Source: Gammaproteobacteria bacterium (lineage in GTDB: Bacteria > Pseudomonadota > Gammaproteobacteria > Pseudomonadales > Azotimanducaceae). Taken from it: DNA of 18,600 nucleotides. Made by a program: the position numbers and the translations under genes. The notes below the pieces were generated by a model. It was not told the DNA's origin. It searched no databases and saw only the letters and a list, made by a program, of their open reading frames with translations. Positions 1 through 6,302 of this stretch are shown piece by piece (position 1 is the stretch's first letter; each line of letters starts with the position of its first letter). The DNA lies in assembly GCA_009839405.1 (NCBI GenBank), contig VXPR01000207.1, positions 1 through 18,600 of the forward strand, written 5' to 3'.

Positions 1-989
1 TGAATCGCACGGGGCCGCTGGAAAACCTGCCCATCGCGCACGGTTCGCGGATCGCGAATCTGGACGGCGTTCAGAGGGTCACGCACGCGACCCTGCTCGG
101 CGGCTACTACCAAGACCTAAGCCAGCCGGTGACGTCCGCGGCGGTGGACCTGCAGGCCTTTCTGGACGTGGTTCCGGAAATCAGGGTGCCGGAAGATCAA
201 CTCGATCGGGTGCTGGCCTTGGGAACCGGCGCGATCGTGGGCAGTTCGACGGCAAACCGTCTCGGCTGGCGCGTCGGCGACCACGTTCCCATCAAGTCGG
301 CCATCTGGATCAACGACCAAGGCAACGAGACCTGGACTTTCGATGTCTTGGCGATTGCCAACAGCCGGCCGGAGGACGACAAGCTGTACGCGGACGGCGT
401 GTTTTTTGACTATGCGTACCTGAACGAGTCCCGGGTGGCGGGAAAGGACACCGTTCAGCATTTCATCGTCGCCTTGGAGGACCCGGCGCGTGCCGCTTCG
501 GTGGCGAAGGCCGTCGACGAGCTCTTCGCCAACTCGTCGCACCGAACGCGCACCCTGAGCGAAAGGCAATGGGTTTCCGGCCAGCTCCGGCAGGTTGAGG
601 ATCTCCGCCTGTTTGTCGAGCTGGTGGTTGGCGCGGTGTTCTTCTCGCTCCTGTTCCTGACGGGGACGATGATGGTCCAGGCCGCAAGGTCGCGCCGGCC
701 GGAGTTCGGCATCCTCAAGGCAATGGGCTTCTCGGACGGCTCGATCTCCATGATGATTTTGGCCGAGGCGTTCGTCGTCTGCGTCGGGGGCGCCCTCGCC
801 GGCCTGCTGGCGGGCGCGCTGTCGCTGCCGTCCATTTTCGAGTTCGCCGGTGTCCCGGGTCTGGACCTGCCGGGCGAGGTGTACGCAACCGCCATTGCGT
901 TCGGCATTGGCTTGGCGGGTCTGATTTCGCTGTGGCCGATGGCCTACCTTCGAAGGGTGGCGGTAACCGAGGCCATCGGCGGCAAGTGA
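1..989 (+). CDS. ABC transporter permease, FtsX/MacB type (5' partial)
   Basis: This is the C-terminal part of a membrane permease of the MacB/FtsX (LolE-like) ABC family; its start lies left of the window. The reading frame is open from the first bases (codons in register with position 3) to the TGA at 987-989. The first ~200 visible residues are a soluble extracytoplasmic segment of the MacB periplasmic-core type. They are followed by three hydrophobic helices, coded around 609-690, 750-830 and 885-945. The sequence between the first two helices (RRPEFGILKAMGFSDGSI) is the typical FtsX coupling segment that contacts the ATPase. The next gene starts inside this stop codon, so the two are translationally coupled and probably form a heteromeric permease. 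The partner ATPase is not in the window and would be expected upstream. The substrate cannot be told; lipids, peptides or drugs are all known for the family. Confidence 0.88.
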   Translation, partial: NRTGPLENLPIAHGSRIANLDGVQRVTHATLLGGYYQDLSQPVTSAAVDLQAFLDVVPEIRVPEDQLDRVLALGTGAIVGSSTANRLGWRVGDHVPIKSAIWINDQGNETWTFDVLAIANSRPEDDKLYADGVFFDYAYLNESRVAGKDTVQHFIVALEDPARAASVAKAVDELFANSSHRTRTLSERQWVSGQLRQVEDLRLFVELVVGAVFFSLLFLTGTMMVQAARSRRPEFGILKAMGFSDGSISMMILAEAFVVCVGGALAGLLAGALSLPSIFEFAGVPGLDLPGEVYATAIAFGIGLAGLISLWPMAYLRRVAVTEAIGGK

Positions 990-2173
990 TGGCGGCGATG
1001 CAAGCAATCCACATCACGTTGGTGAGCCTGCGCAGCATTTCCGGCAGGTTGGGCGAATCTCTGGTGGTCACAGTCGGCATCGCCTGCGTGGTCTTCGTCC
1101 TCGTCATGACACTCGCCCTTGCGTCCAGCCTGACCGATGCCATCGCCACGACAGGACATCCGGACCGCGCACTGGTGCTCAGGAACGGCTCCGTCGTGGA
1201 GTCGCTCAGTTCCCTCAGTCGCGAGAACGCCGCAAGGCTGCGTTCCCTTCCCGGCATTGCGCGTCAGCGAGACGGCGACGTTGCGGTCTCGCCCGAGGTT
1301 CTCGTCAACGTGATGCTCGACGACGTGGACGGCTTGGTTCTCATTCGTGGACTCACTCGCAGCGGGTTCGAGCTCCGGCCAGAGGTCCGCGTCGTCGAAG
1401 GCAGGACGATCACGGAAGGCCGGCACGAGTTGACGGTCGGACGGCTGGCACAGCGGTCGGCGCCGTCTCTCGCCATCGGCAGGCACCTCAAGGTCGGCGA
1501 CGTCGATTGGCGCATCGTCGGCGTGTTCGAGAGCGGTGGCGACGCGCACGAGTCGGAACTGTTCGCAGACGGTCCCACGCTCATGGCCGCGGTAGGCCGC
1601 AACGAACTCAGTTCGGCGACGGTACAGCTCCTTTCGGCCGACCACTTCGGGCAGTTTCATTCCGCAGTCGCCGCCATCCGCGGAGCGAACCTCAAGGCGG
1701 AGCGCGAATCGGACCACTACCGGGGCCAGGCGGAGACCATGTCCCGGCTATCGTACGTGATTGCCTACGTCGTAGGCGCGATCATGGCGTTCGGGGCCAC
1801 CTGCGGCGCCCTCAACATGACCTATTCCACGGTGGATGCGCGCACCGTCGAGGTGGCGACATTGCGCGCCATCGGGTTTGGAGCCTTCCCGATCACCGTT
1901 GCGGTTCTGGTGGAATCGACCCTCCTGGCGGTCATCGGCGCAGTGGCGGGAGCGTTGCTTGCTTGGGTCTTTGTCGATGGCAACACCTTTGCCGCAACGC
2001 AGTACCTTGGCCCCGGCGCAAGCGTCAATCACCTGACGCTGCGTCTGGACGTTGCCGCGGGGCACATGGCCGTCGGGGTCGTCTGGGCTTGCGGAATCGG
2101 ACTGATCGGAGCGTTGTTGCCTGCCCTGAGGGCCACGAACAGGTCCATTGCCCGGAGCCTACAGACCGGGTGA
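989..2173 (+). CDS. ABC transporter permease, FtsX/MacB type
   Basis: This is the second permease subunit (394 aa) of the same FtsX/MacB-type transporter. The ATG at 989-991 shares its A with the upstream TGA (overlap TGATG), which is why I chose this start rather than one 57 bases earlier inside the previous gene. Topology matches the family: an N-terminal membrane helix (about residues 22-45), a large extracytoplasmic domain (about 46-250), then three helices near the C-terminus (about 256-280, 310-335 and 360-380). The FtsX-type loop ARTVEVATLRAIGFG lies after the first of these. The ending at RATNRSIARSLQTG is also typical of this family. Two dissimilar permeases in tandem suggest a heterodimeric exporter or lipoprotein-release-like complex. 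No ATPase or membrane-fusion gene follows, so the operon probably ends here. Confidence 0.9.
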   Translation: MAAMQAIHITLVSLRSISGRLGESLVVTVGIACVVFVLVMTLALASSLTDAIATTGHPDRALVLRNGSVVESLSSLSRENAARLRSLPGIARQRDGDVAVSPEVLVNVMLDDVDGLVLIRGLTRSGFELRPEVRVVEGRTITEGRHELTVGRLAQRSAPSLAIGRHLKVGDVDWRIVGVFESGGDAHESELFADGPTLMAAVGRNELSSATVQLLSADHFGQFHSAVAAIRGANLKAERESDHYRGQAETMSRLSYVIAYVVGAIMAFGATCGALNMTYSTVDARTVEVATLRAIGFGAFPITVAVLVESTLLAVIGAVAGALLAWVFVDGNTFAATQYLGPGASVNHLTLRLDVAAGHMAVGVVWACGIGLIGALLPALRATNRSIARSLQTG

Positions 2174-2189
2174 GGGCCCTGAGGCCCTC
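2172..2189 (+). terminator. Stem-loop at the end of the permease operon
   Basis: GAGGGCC (2172-2178) and GGCCCTC (2183-2189) form a perfect 7-bp GC-rich stem with a CTGA loop. The stem begins inside the permease stop codon. Only a short GCTTT follows, so this is a weak intrinsic terminator or an mRNA 3'-end-stabilising hairpin. It sits about 30 bases before the next start codon. Confidence 0.45.
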
Positions 2190-2218
2190 GCTTTACCATT
2201 TGCCAAGGAGGCATGCAC

Positions 2219-3007
2219 ATGGATCAGGCGGCGCTCGCAAAGAGGATTGGCGAGGTGCTCAAGGAAGTTCCTGGTGTTGGCAGCGCGTTCCTTGGGGGAA
2301 GTCACGGCCGCGACGAGGCGGATGCTTACAGCGACGTCGATGTATATGTCGTCGTCGCAGATGCCGACGAGGTGTCCGATGTCCTGACTCGCATTGCGCA
2401 ATCGCTCGAGAGGATTGCCCCCATTCTCTTCTCCAAGACGCTGCCGAACGCGCGCACAATCAACTGCATCACGGATGACTGGCTCCGGTTCGATCTCACC
2501 GTGGTCAACGGCTTCGAGCTGGCCTTCCTGACCGGCGGAAAGGTCAAGCCCCTGTTCGACGAGCTTGGATTGTCGGTGCCCCTCTCCAAGGCCAAACCGT
2601 CACCTGCCCAACCTACCCCGGAGACATTGCTCGACATCGTCAACGAGTTCATTCGCGTCCTTGGACTCTCTGTAATGGTCAAGGGCCGCAATGACCTCGT
2701 AGTGGCGCAAACCGGCACCAACCTCCTCCGGGACATGCTCATCCGCGTGTTCGTCATGGGCAATGGCGGGCAGACACGCAGAGGTGTGCTCGCCTTGCGC
2801 AAGGACTTGACGGAGAGCCAGCAGGCCACGCTCGTTGCGCTTCCCGCTGGAACCACGTGGTCGTCCGTACACGAACGCACGCGCATGATTGCCGGTGAGT
2901 TCTTCCCGGTCGCACGCGCCATTGCGGACAGGGTCGGTGCAACCTGGCCCGAGCGCTTCGAGCAGGTTACGCGCGCGCATCTAGCCAACAACCGACTACC
3001 GATCTGA
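2219..3007 (+). CDS. Nucleotidyltransferase-fold protein (NTP_transf_2-like)
   Basis: A 262-aa protein with an N-terminal DNA polymerase beta-type nucleotidyltransferase fold. The signature G27-S28 followed by D39-x-D41 is intact, and a third acidic residue, D92 in LRFDL, is correctly placed, so metal-dependent nucleotide transfer is likely retained. The C-terminal half (about 120-262) is probably helical, with no motif I can name. The layout resembles aminoglycoside-nucleotidyltransferase-like proteins, but no resistance substrate can be inferred. Two ATGs lie close together at 2213 and 2219. The strong Shine-Dalgarno AAGGAGG at 2205-2211 is only 1 base from the first but 7 from the second, so I start at 2219. 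The neighbour downstream on the same strand is a membrane-anchored nuclease-like gene 89 bases away. The family also includes toxin-like and defence-linked NTases; the role here is open. Confidence 0.75.
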   Translation: MDQAALAKRIGEVLKEVPGVGSAFLGGSHGRDEADAYSDVDVYVVVADADEVSDVLTRIAQSLERIAPILFSKTLPNARTINCITDDWLRFDLTVVNGFELAFLTGGKVKPLFDELGLSVPLSKAKPSPAQPTPETLLDIVNEFIRVLGLSVMVKGRNDLVVAQTGTNLLRDMLIRVFVMGNGGQTRRGVLALRKDLTESQQATLVALPAGTTWSSVHERTRMIAGEFFPVARAIADRVGATWPERFEQVTRAHLANNRLPI

Positions 3008-3040
3008 GCCGTCGGTGCTTTGAAGGGGTGCGAACTCCTC

Positions 3041-3084
3041 GGCAGGCCCGGTGATAGACTCGCGAGCCACCTGAGTGGCCTGCC
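3041..3084. repeat. 8-bp inverted repeat in the NTase-nuclease spacer
   Basis: GGCAGGCC (3041-3048) and GGCCTGCC (3077-3084) are perfect inverted repeats separated by 28 bases. They occupy most of the 89-base gap before the nuclease-like gene and end 12 bases before its ATG. They could form an mRNA stem controlling its translation or serve as a protein-binding site. Function is not shown. Confidence 0.4.
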
Positions 3085-3096
3085 ATTTCGGAAGCA

Positions 3097-3537
3097 ATGG
3101 AAATCGGTCTCGCCGTACTGACCGTACTTCTGATCGTCACTGTCCTTCTGTGGTGGCGCACCGCCGCAAGGGCGAAGGCGCGGTATGAAGAAGGCCATAG
3201 CGTTGGCGTGCGTTTCGGTCGGGAAGACAGCCGGCAGCGGAGCCGTTCGGTCAACCTCGGGCAAGTCGTCGAGCACCTCGTACCGTTCATGCCCGACTTT
3301 CCGTATGATCCGAAGGACGCCCACTTCCTGGGCAATCCCGTTGACTACGTCGTCTTCGCGGGTCTGCGCGAGGACAACCGCGTCCAAGAGATCGTGTTCG
3401 TAGAGGTCAAGTCGGGCTCGTCAAAGCTCACCCCCCGGGAGAGGTCCGTTAAGGACGCGATTGAAAACGGGCGCGTTTCCTATTGGGAAGCCCGCGTAAG
3501 TCCAGAGCGAGGGCTACTCACCGAAGCTGAGGAGTAG
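3097..3537 (+). CDS. Membrane-anchored Holliday-junction-resolvase-related nuclease-like protein (PF10107 type)
   Basis: A 146-aa protein with one N-terminal membrane helix (about residues 3-20) followed by a basic linker and a small PD-(D/E)XK-like domain. The segment FLGNPVDYVVFAGL (77-90) followed by IVFVEVKSG (99-107) is the signature of the family described as related to archaeal Holliday junction resolvases. Candidate catalytic residues are E60, D83 and E103-x-K105. A following LTPRERSVKDAIENGRV is also typical. The size and membrane anchor match the family as I know it. Nuclease activity is inferred from the fold and has not been demonstrated for this protein. It is co-oriented with the nucleotidyltransferase gene upstream and convergent with the RES toxin gene downstream. 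No strong ribosome-binding site precedes the ATG. Confidence 0.82.
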   Translation: MEIGLAVLTVLLIVTVLLWWRTAARAKARYEEGHSVGVRFGREDSRQRSRSVNLGQVVEHLVPFMPDFPYDPKDAHFLGNPVDYVVFAGLREDNRVQEIVFVEVKSGSSKLTPRERSVKDAIENGRVSYWEARVSPERGLLTEAEE

Positions 3538-3612
3538 CTGAGCGCCGCGGTCCAGTCGGCGGCAAGGGCCGGCCATCGATCATGGGAGTGATGGCGGCGT
3601 GCCGCAACCACA

Positions 3613-3642
3613 ACAATGGCAATGGGCGGCATTCGCCATTGT
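3613..3642. terminator. Stem-loop between convergent genes
   Basis: ACAATGGC (3613-3620) pairs perfectly with GCCATTGT (3635-3642). An inner AATG/CATT pair extends the stem around a GGCGG loop, with one bulged C. It lies between the nuclease-like gene (ends 3537) and the RES toxin gene (ends 3678), where a bidirectional terminator would be expected. There is no T-run on either side, so termination is only suggested. I see nothing else in this 140-base gap. Confidence 0.4.
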
Positions 3643-3677
3643 GGCGAGGTGCCAAACGCCAAGCGCATCGGTCGGCT

Positions 3678-4148
3678 TCAGGTGAACGTTCGGGGGCTGT
3701 AGAGACCTGCCAGAGTCTCGATCAAACGCACGTCGCCCGGGCCGAGGCGTGCAGGACTCGCCAGCACAATGTCGCCCAGCCCCCCGGGGATGGCCGCACT
3801 TGGGAGAGCGAGAAGCTCCGCCTGACCGTGCAATAGCCAATCCGAACCGAGTGCTTGGGTGGAGTCGGGATACGGAAACGAGCGCCAGTCCACCGGCAGC
3901 TCCTCCGTCCCCCAGCGATCCAGTCTCAGTTTGTCCGACGCCTCGAAGACGCCCATGCGATAGCTGGGCGGAACCAGTCTGGGGGAAGGCAGGTACTGCG
4001 CCATTTCTAGCATCGCCACGGCCGCGGACGCCGCGAAATAGAGCGTTGGAATGCCCGCCCTGTTCCAGCGTCCACCCGTTTGGTAGCTGGCGCCAAGCCT
4101 ACGGAAATCCTCGATGTGCTGTTGGCCCGCGATGCGGAACAAAAGCAT
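3678..4148 (-). CDS. RES-domain toxin
   Basis: This 156-aa RES-domain protein is the toxin half of a RES-Xre type II toxin-antitoxin module. Characterised RES toxins (for example MbcT of M. tuberculosis and ParT) act on NAD+ or ADP-ribosylate a target. The domain covers nearly the whole protein: LLFRI at the N-terminus, GGRWN (25-29) with R27, Y37, the helix with E48, and LPSAAIP with S117, so the R-Y-E-S set is visible. The usual Asn-Pro near the end is replaced by Ser-Pro (S131-P132). The ATG at 4148 overlaps the antitoxin TGA (4150-4148) as TGATG, so toxin translation is coupled to antitoxin translation. An upstream in-frame ATG at 4178 would add ten residues inside the antitoxin gene and is less likely. 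Confidence 0.9.
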   Translation of the reverse strand: MLLFRIAGQQHIEDFRRLGASYQTGGRWNRAGIPTLYFAASAAVAMLEMAQYLPSPRLVPPSYRMGVFEASDKLRLDRWGTEELPVDWRSFPYPDSTQALGSDWLLHGQAELLALPSAAIPGGLGDIVLASPARLGPGDVRLIETLAGLYSPRTFT

Positions 4149-4567
4149 CAGGGGAATTCGCCGTATTGGATTTTGCACACGATGCCGTCAACGGCGCGAC
4201 GGCCCTCGAACGTGTCGCAGAGGTCGATGGGCCGCTCGCCCCCAAGCGCTGGCAAAGCCGAGTCGAACCACTGCTGAACCCGATCGAGGTCGCCAAAGGC
4301 CGCCAAGGCTCGCGAGACCACGCGCAGCATGTCGAGCAAGGCCTCGGATTGGGCCGGAGCCAGGGTGGGTCTGCGGTAGAAGCGATTCAGATTGCCGGCG
4401 GTGGTGCCCATGAGCCCCGCAAAGGTCTCTCGGTGCCCGAGCACGCGGACGGCTTGCGCAACCACCCGTCCCGACACACCCTTGCGGGCTGTCTCGATGT
4501 AGGACGTTTTGTCGCTAAGGGCGCTTGCCGGTATGTCAATCCCCTCAATGGCAGCGTTGCCTGGCAT
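4148..4567 (-). CDS. MbcA/ParS/Xre-type antitoxin of the RES module
   Basis: A 139-aa antitoxin that neutralises the adjacent RES toxin and probably represses its own promoter. An N-terminal to central helix-turn-helix-like region (about 28-66, with ETFAGLMGTTAGNLNRFYRR) is followed by a C-terminal toxin-binding domain of the DUF2384 type. The latter includes ALAAFGDLDRVQQWF (87-101), LGGERPIDL (108-116) and IVCKIQYGEFP at the very end, the segment that blocks the toxin active site in known complexes. A GGGAG ribosome-binding site lies 6 bases before the ATG (plus-strand CTCCC at 4574-4578). It is the first gene of a two-gene operon and overlaps the toxin start by one base. Palindromes at 4605-4643 are plausible operators for it. 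Confidence 0.9.
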   Translation of the reverse strand: MPGNAAIEGIDIPASALSDKTSYIETARKGVSGRVVAQAVRVLGHRETFAGLMGTTAGNLNRFYRRPTLAPAQSEALLDMLRVVSRALAAFGDLDRVQQWFDSALPALGGERPIDLCDTFEGRRAVDGIVCKIQYGEFP

Positions 4568-4604
4568 GGTTGGCTCCCGACCGTGCAGAGAACTGCAAGC
4601 ATAG

Positions 4605-4643
4605 CATCAAATTGATGTTCTACGGGCATCATATCGGTTGATG
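4605..4643 (-). promoter_or_regulatory. RES-Xre promoter with operator-like palindromes
   Basis: CATCAA-A-TTGATG (4605-4617) is a perfect 13-base palindrome. A second, imperfect copy, CATCAT-ATCGG-TTGATG, lies at 4627-4643, with centres 24 bases apart. On the minus strand a -10-like TATGAT reads from 4633 to 4628, inside the second copy, and predicts a start near 4621 between the two palindromes. I find no good -35. The arrangement fits autorepression by the Xre antitoxin, 38-76 bases before its start codon. Confidence 0.55.
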
Positions 4644-4775
4644 GAAAGTTTGATGGAGGATGGACCCCGGAACGGAGTCCCCGATCGAGTCAGCGGCACC
4701 TGGTCTAGGTTCCGAAGGAGCCTCTGCTGTAAGTTCCCTCTTTGGCGAACGCCATCTGGATGGGCGACGCTTTCC

Positions 4776-4797
4776 AAAAAACGCGATCCCTAGTCGC
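4776..4797 (-). terminator. Weak terminator after the VOC gene
   Basis: On the minus strand a short stem (GCGA/TCGC, 4783-4797 on the plus strand) overlaps the stop codon of the VOC gene. It is followed by GTTTTTT (plus-strand A-run 4776-4781). The stem is only 4 bp, so the U-run is the main support. The rest of 4644-4775 shows no gene. Confidence 0.35.
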
Positions 4798-5269
4798 CTG
4801 CCGCAGCCGCCTCCAAGGCCGCGATGTCGATTTTCTTCATTCCCATCAGAGCCTTCCACACCTGTGTGGCTTCCGGTCCATACATCAGTTGTTGCGCGCG
4901 CTGCGGCACGATCTGCCAGGACAGTCCATACCGGTCCTTCAGCCATCCACACTGGCTCTCAGTGCCGCCGTCGGCGGTCAGTGCCTTCCACAGTCGATCG
5001 GTTTCCGCTTGGTCCTCGGTGGCCACGAAGATCGAAGCCGCCTCGCTCAGCGTGAAATGCGGGCCGCCGTTGATCGCGAGATAGGGCACTCGGCCGAGAC
5101 GAAACTCGACGGAAGCGACGGACCCGGGCGTTCCCATCTCGTGGCCTTCCGGATAGCGCTCGACATGCTCGACCCCGCTCTCCGGCAGCAGCCCGCAGTA
5201 AAACTCCGCCGCCGGGAGTGCTTCGTCGTTGAACCATAGGCAGGTACGAACCTTCGAGCGGTCACCCAC
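4790..5269 (-). CDS. VOC superfamily protein, PhnB-like (PF06983)
   Basis: A 159-aa protein of the PhnB-like branch of the vicinal oxygen chelate superfamily, often labelled 3-demethylubiquinone-9 3-methyltransferase domain. RTCLWFNDEALPAAEFY opens the first half and FVATEDQAETDRLW the second. The family hallmark, a tryptophan-led WLKDRYGLSWQIVP, is at 109-122. The C-terminal VWKALMGMKKIDIAALEAA is also characteristic. The enzymatic reaction of this family is mostly unknown. I start at GTG 5269 because GAGGA lies 6 bases upstream on the minus strand and residue 1 directly precedes the conserved beta strand. It follows the yghU-like gene by 28 bases on the same strand and is probably co-transcribed with it, perhaps in handling reactive electrophiles (inference only). 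Confidence 0.87.
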   Translation of the reverse strand: MGDRSKVRTCLWFNDEALPAAEFYCGLLPESGVEHVERYPEGHEMGTPGSVASVEFRLGRVPYLAINGGPHFTLSEAASIFVATEDQAETDRLWKALTADGGTESQCGWLKDRYGLSWQIVPQRAQQLMYGPEATQVWKALMGMKKIDIAALEAAAAGD

Positions 5270-5297
5270 GACCCGTCCTCGCGCTTGCTCGCCGGGG

Positions 5298-6149
5298 CTA
5301 CTGATTCGCCTCGAGCGCGTCGAGGTCGCTCGCGTCGTGGCGTTCGGCGAGGCCGCTCTTGCTGGCGCGGTTCACCCTTCGGCCGCGCTTCACCGCCGGT
5401 CGGTTGTGGATTTCCTGCGCCCATCGAACCACGTTCGTGTAGGAGTCCACCTCCAGAAACTCCTTTGAGTCATAGAGCCCACTCAGCACAAGCTGTCCGT
5501 ACCAAGGGTAGGTCGCCATGTCGGCAATGTTGTATGAATCGCCGCTCAGGAACGGTCGCGACGCGAGGTTCCTGTCAAGCACGTCGAGCTGGCGCTTCAC
5601 CTCCATGGCGTAGCGGTCGATGGGGTACTCCCATTTCTCCGGTGCGTAGGCGTAGAAATGGCCAAAGCCACCGCCGAGATAGGGCGCGGAGCCCATCTGC
5701 CAGAACAGCCAAGACATGCATTCCGCCCGCTCTCGGCCATTCGCGGGAACGAACTCGCCGAACTTCTCGGCCAGATAGAGAAGGATCGCAGCGGACTCGA
5801 ACACCCGTGTGGGCGGCGACGTGCCGCGGTCGAGCAGACCCGGAATCTTCGAGTTTGGGTTGATCTCGACGAAGCCGCTGCCGAACTGATCGCCCTGACC
5901 GATGTTGATGAGCCAAGCGTCGTATTCCGCTTCCTCGATGCCGAGCGCCAGCAGTTCCTCGAGCAGGATCGTCACCTTCACGCCGTTGGGCGTGCCGAGG
6001 GAGTAGAGCTGCAGCGGGTGCTTGCCGACCGGCAACTCCTTGTCGTGGGTTGCGCCAGCGATGGGTCGATTGATGCTGGCAAAGCGGCCACCGCTCTCGG
6101 CCTCCCACTTCCAGACTTTCGGCGGAACGTATGGCGTGGACTCGGGCAT
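5298..6149 (-). CDS. yghU: YghU-type glutathione S-transferase (nu class)
   Basis: A 283-aa thioredoxin-fold plus all-alpha GST that closely matches remembered E. coli YghU along its length: KVWKWEAESGGRFASINRP near the start, LPVGKHPLQLYSLGTPNG (39-56), EINPNSKIPGLLD (95-107), RVFESAAILLYLAEKFG (115-131) and LGGGFGHFYAYAP (158-170). It also has RPAVKRGRRVNR and ERHDASD near the end. YghU-class enzymes bind two glutathiones and show disulfide-bond reductase and peroxidase activity; the active-site TPN loop (53-55) is present. I chose the ATG at 6149 because AGGAG lies 8 bases upstream (plus-strand CTCCT 6158-6162) and the protein then begins like YghU. The longer in-frame ATG at 6245 lacks both. 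A -10-like TACAAT (minus strand, 6207-6202) may drive it, without a good -35. It leads the VOC gene. Confidence 0.94.
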   Translation of the reverse strand: MPESTPYVPPKVWKWEAESGGRFASINRPIAGATHDKELPVGKHPLQLYSLGTPNGVKVTILLEELLALGIEEAEYDAWLINIGQGDQFGSGFVEINPNSKIPGLLDRGTSPPTRVFESAAILLYLAEKFGEFVPANGRERAECMSWLFWQMGSAPYLGGGFGHFYAYAPEKWEYPIDRYAMEVKRQLDVLDRNLASRPFLSGDSYNIADMATYPWYGQLVLSGLYDSKEFLEVDSYTNVVRWAQEIHNRPAVKRGRRVNRASKSGLAERHDASDLDALEANQ

Positions 6150-6248
6150 TGAGGGTTCTCCTGATTGTTGCGGGCGGGCCAAACGGATTCGTCGGGGCTG
6201 CATTGTAAGGAATGAGCGCCTTTGGCGGACCTCGGCACAGCCCATGAG

Positions 6249-6286
6249 GTAAGCAAAATATTATGTTGATCGACATAATTGCTTAC
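6249..6286. repeat. Nested palindromes in the ATPase promoter
   Basis: GTAAGCAA (6249-6256) and TTGCTTAC (6279-6286) are perfect 8-bp arms. Inside lies a second inverted repeat, ATTATGT (6260-6266) and ACATAAT (6273-6279), separated by TGATCG and centred 2 bases off the outer one. The site overlaps the putative -35 of the ATPase promoter and is a candidate operator. Sequence this AT-rich stands out from its surroundings. Confidence 0.6.
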
Positions 6287-6294
6287 AGCATAAT
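6266..6294 (+). promoter_or_regulatory. Putative promoter of the ATPase gene (leaderless)
   Basis: TTGATC (6266-6271) and CATAAT (6289-6294) are separated by 17 bases, a good sigma70-like spacing. Transcription would start near 6300-6303, at or next to the ATG at 6303. This agrees with the lack of a usable Shine-Dalgarno: the only AAGG is 2 bases from the ATG. Confidence 0.5.
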
Positions 6295-6302
6295 CCAAGG
6301 CG

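Noticed and set aside
117..1007. 296-codon minus-strand frame opposite the first permease
   Set aside because: The plus strand has the permease helices and coupling loop; the antisense product is a low-complexity Arg/Gln/His sequence.
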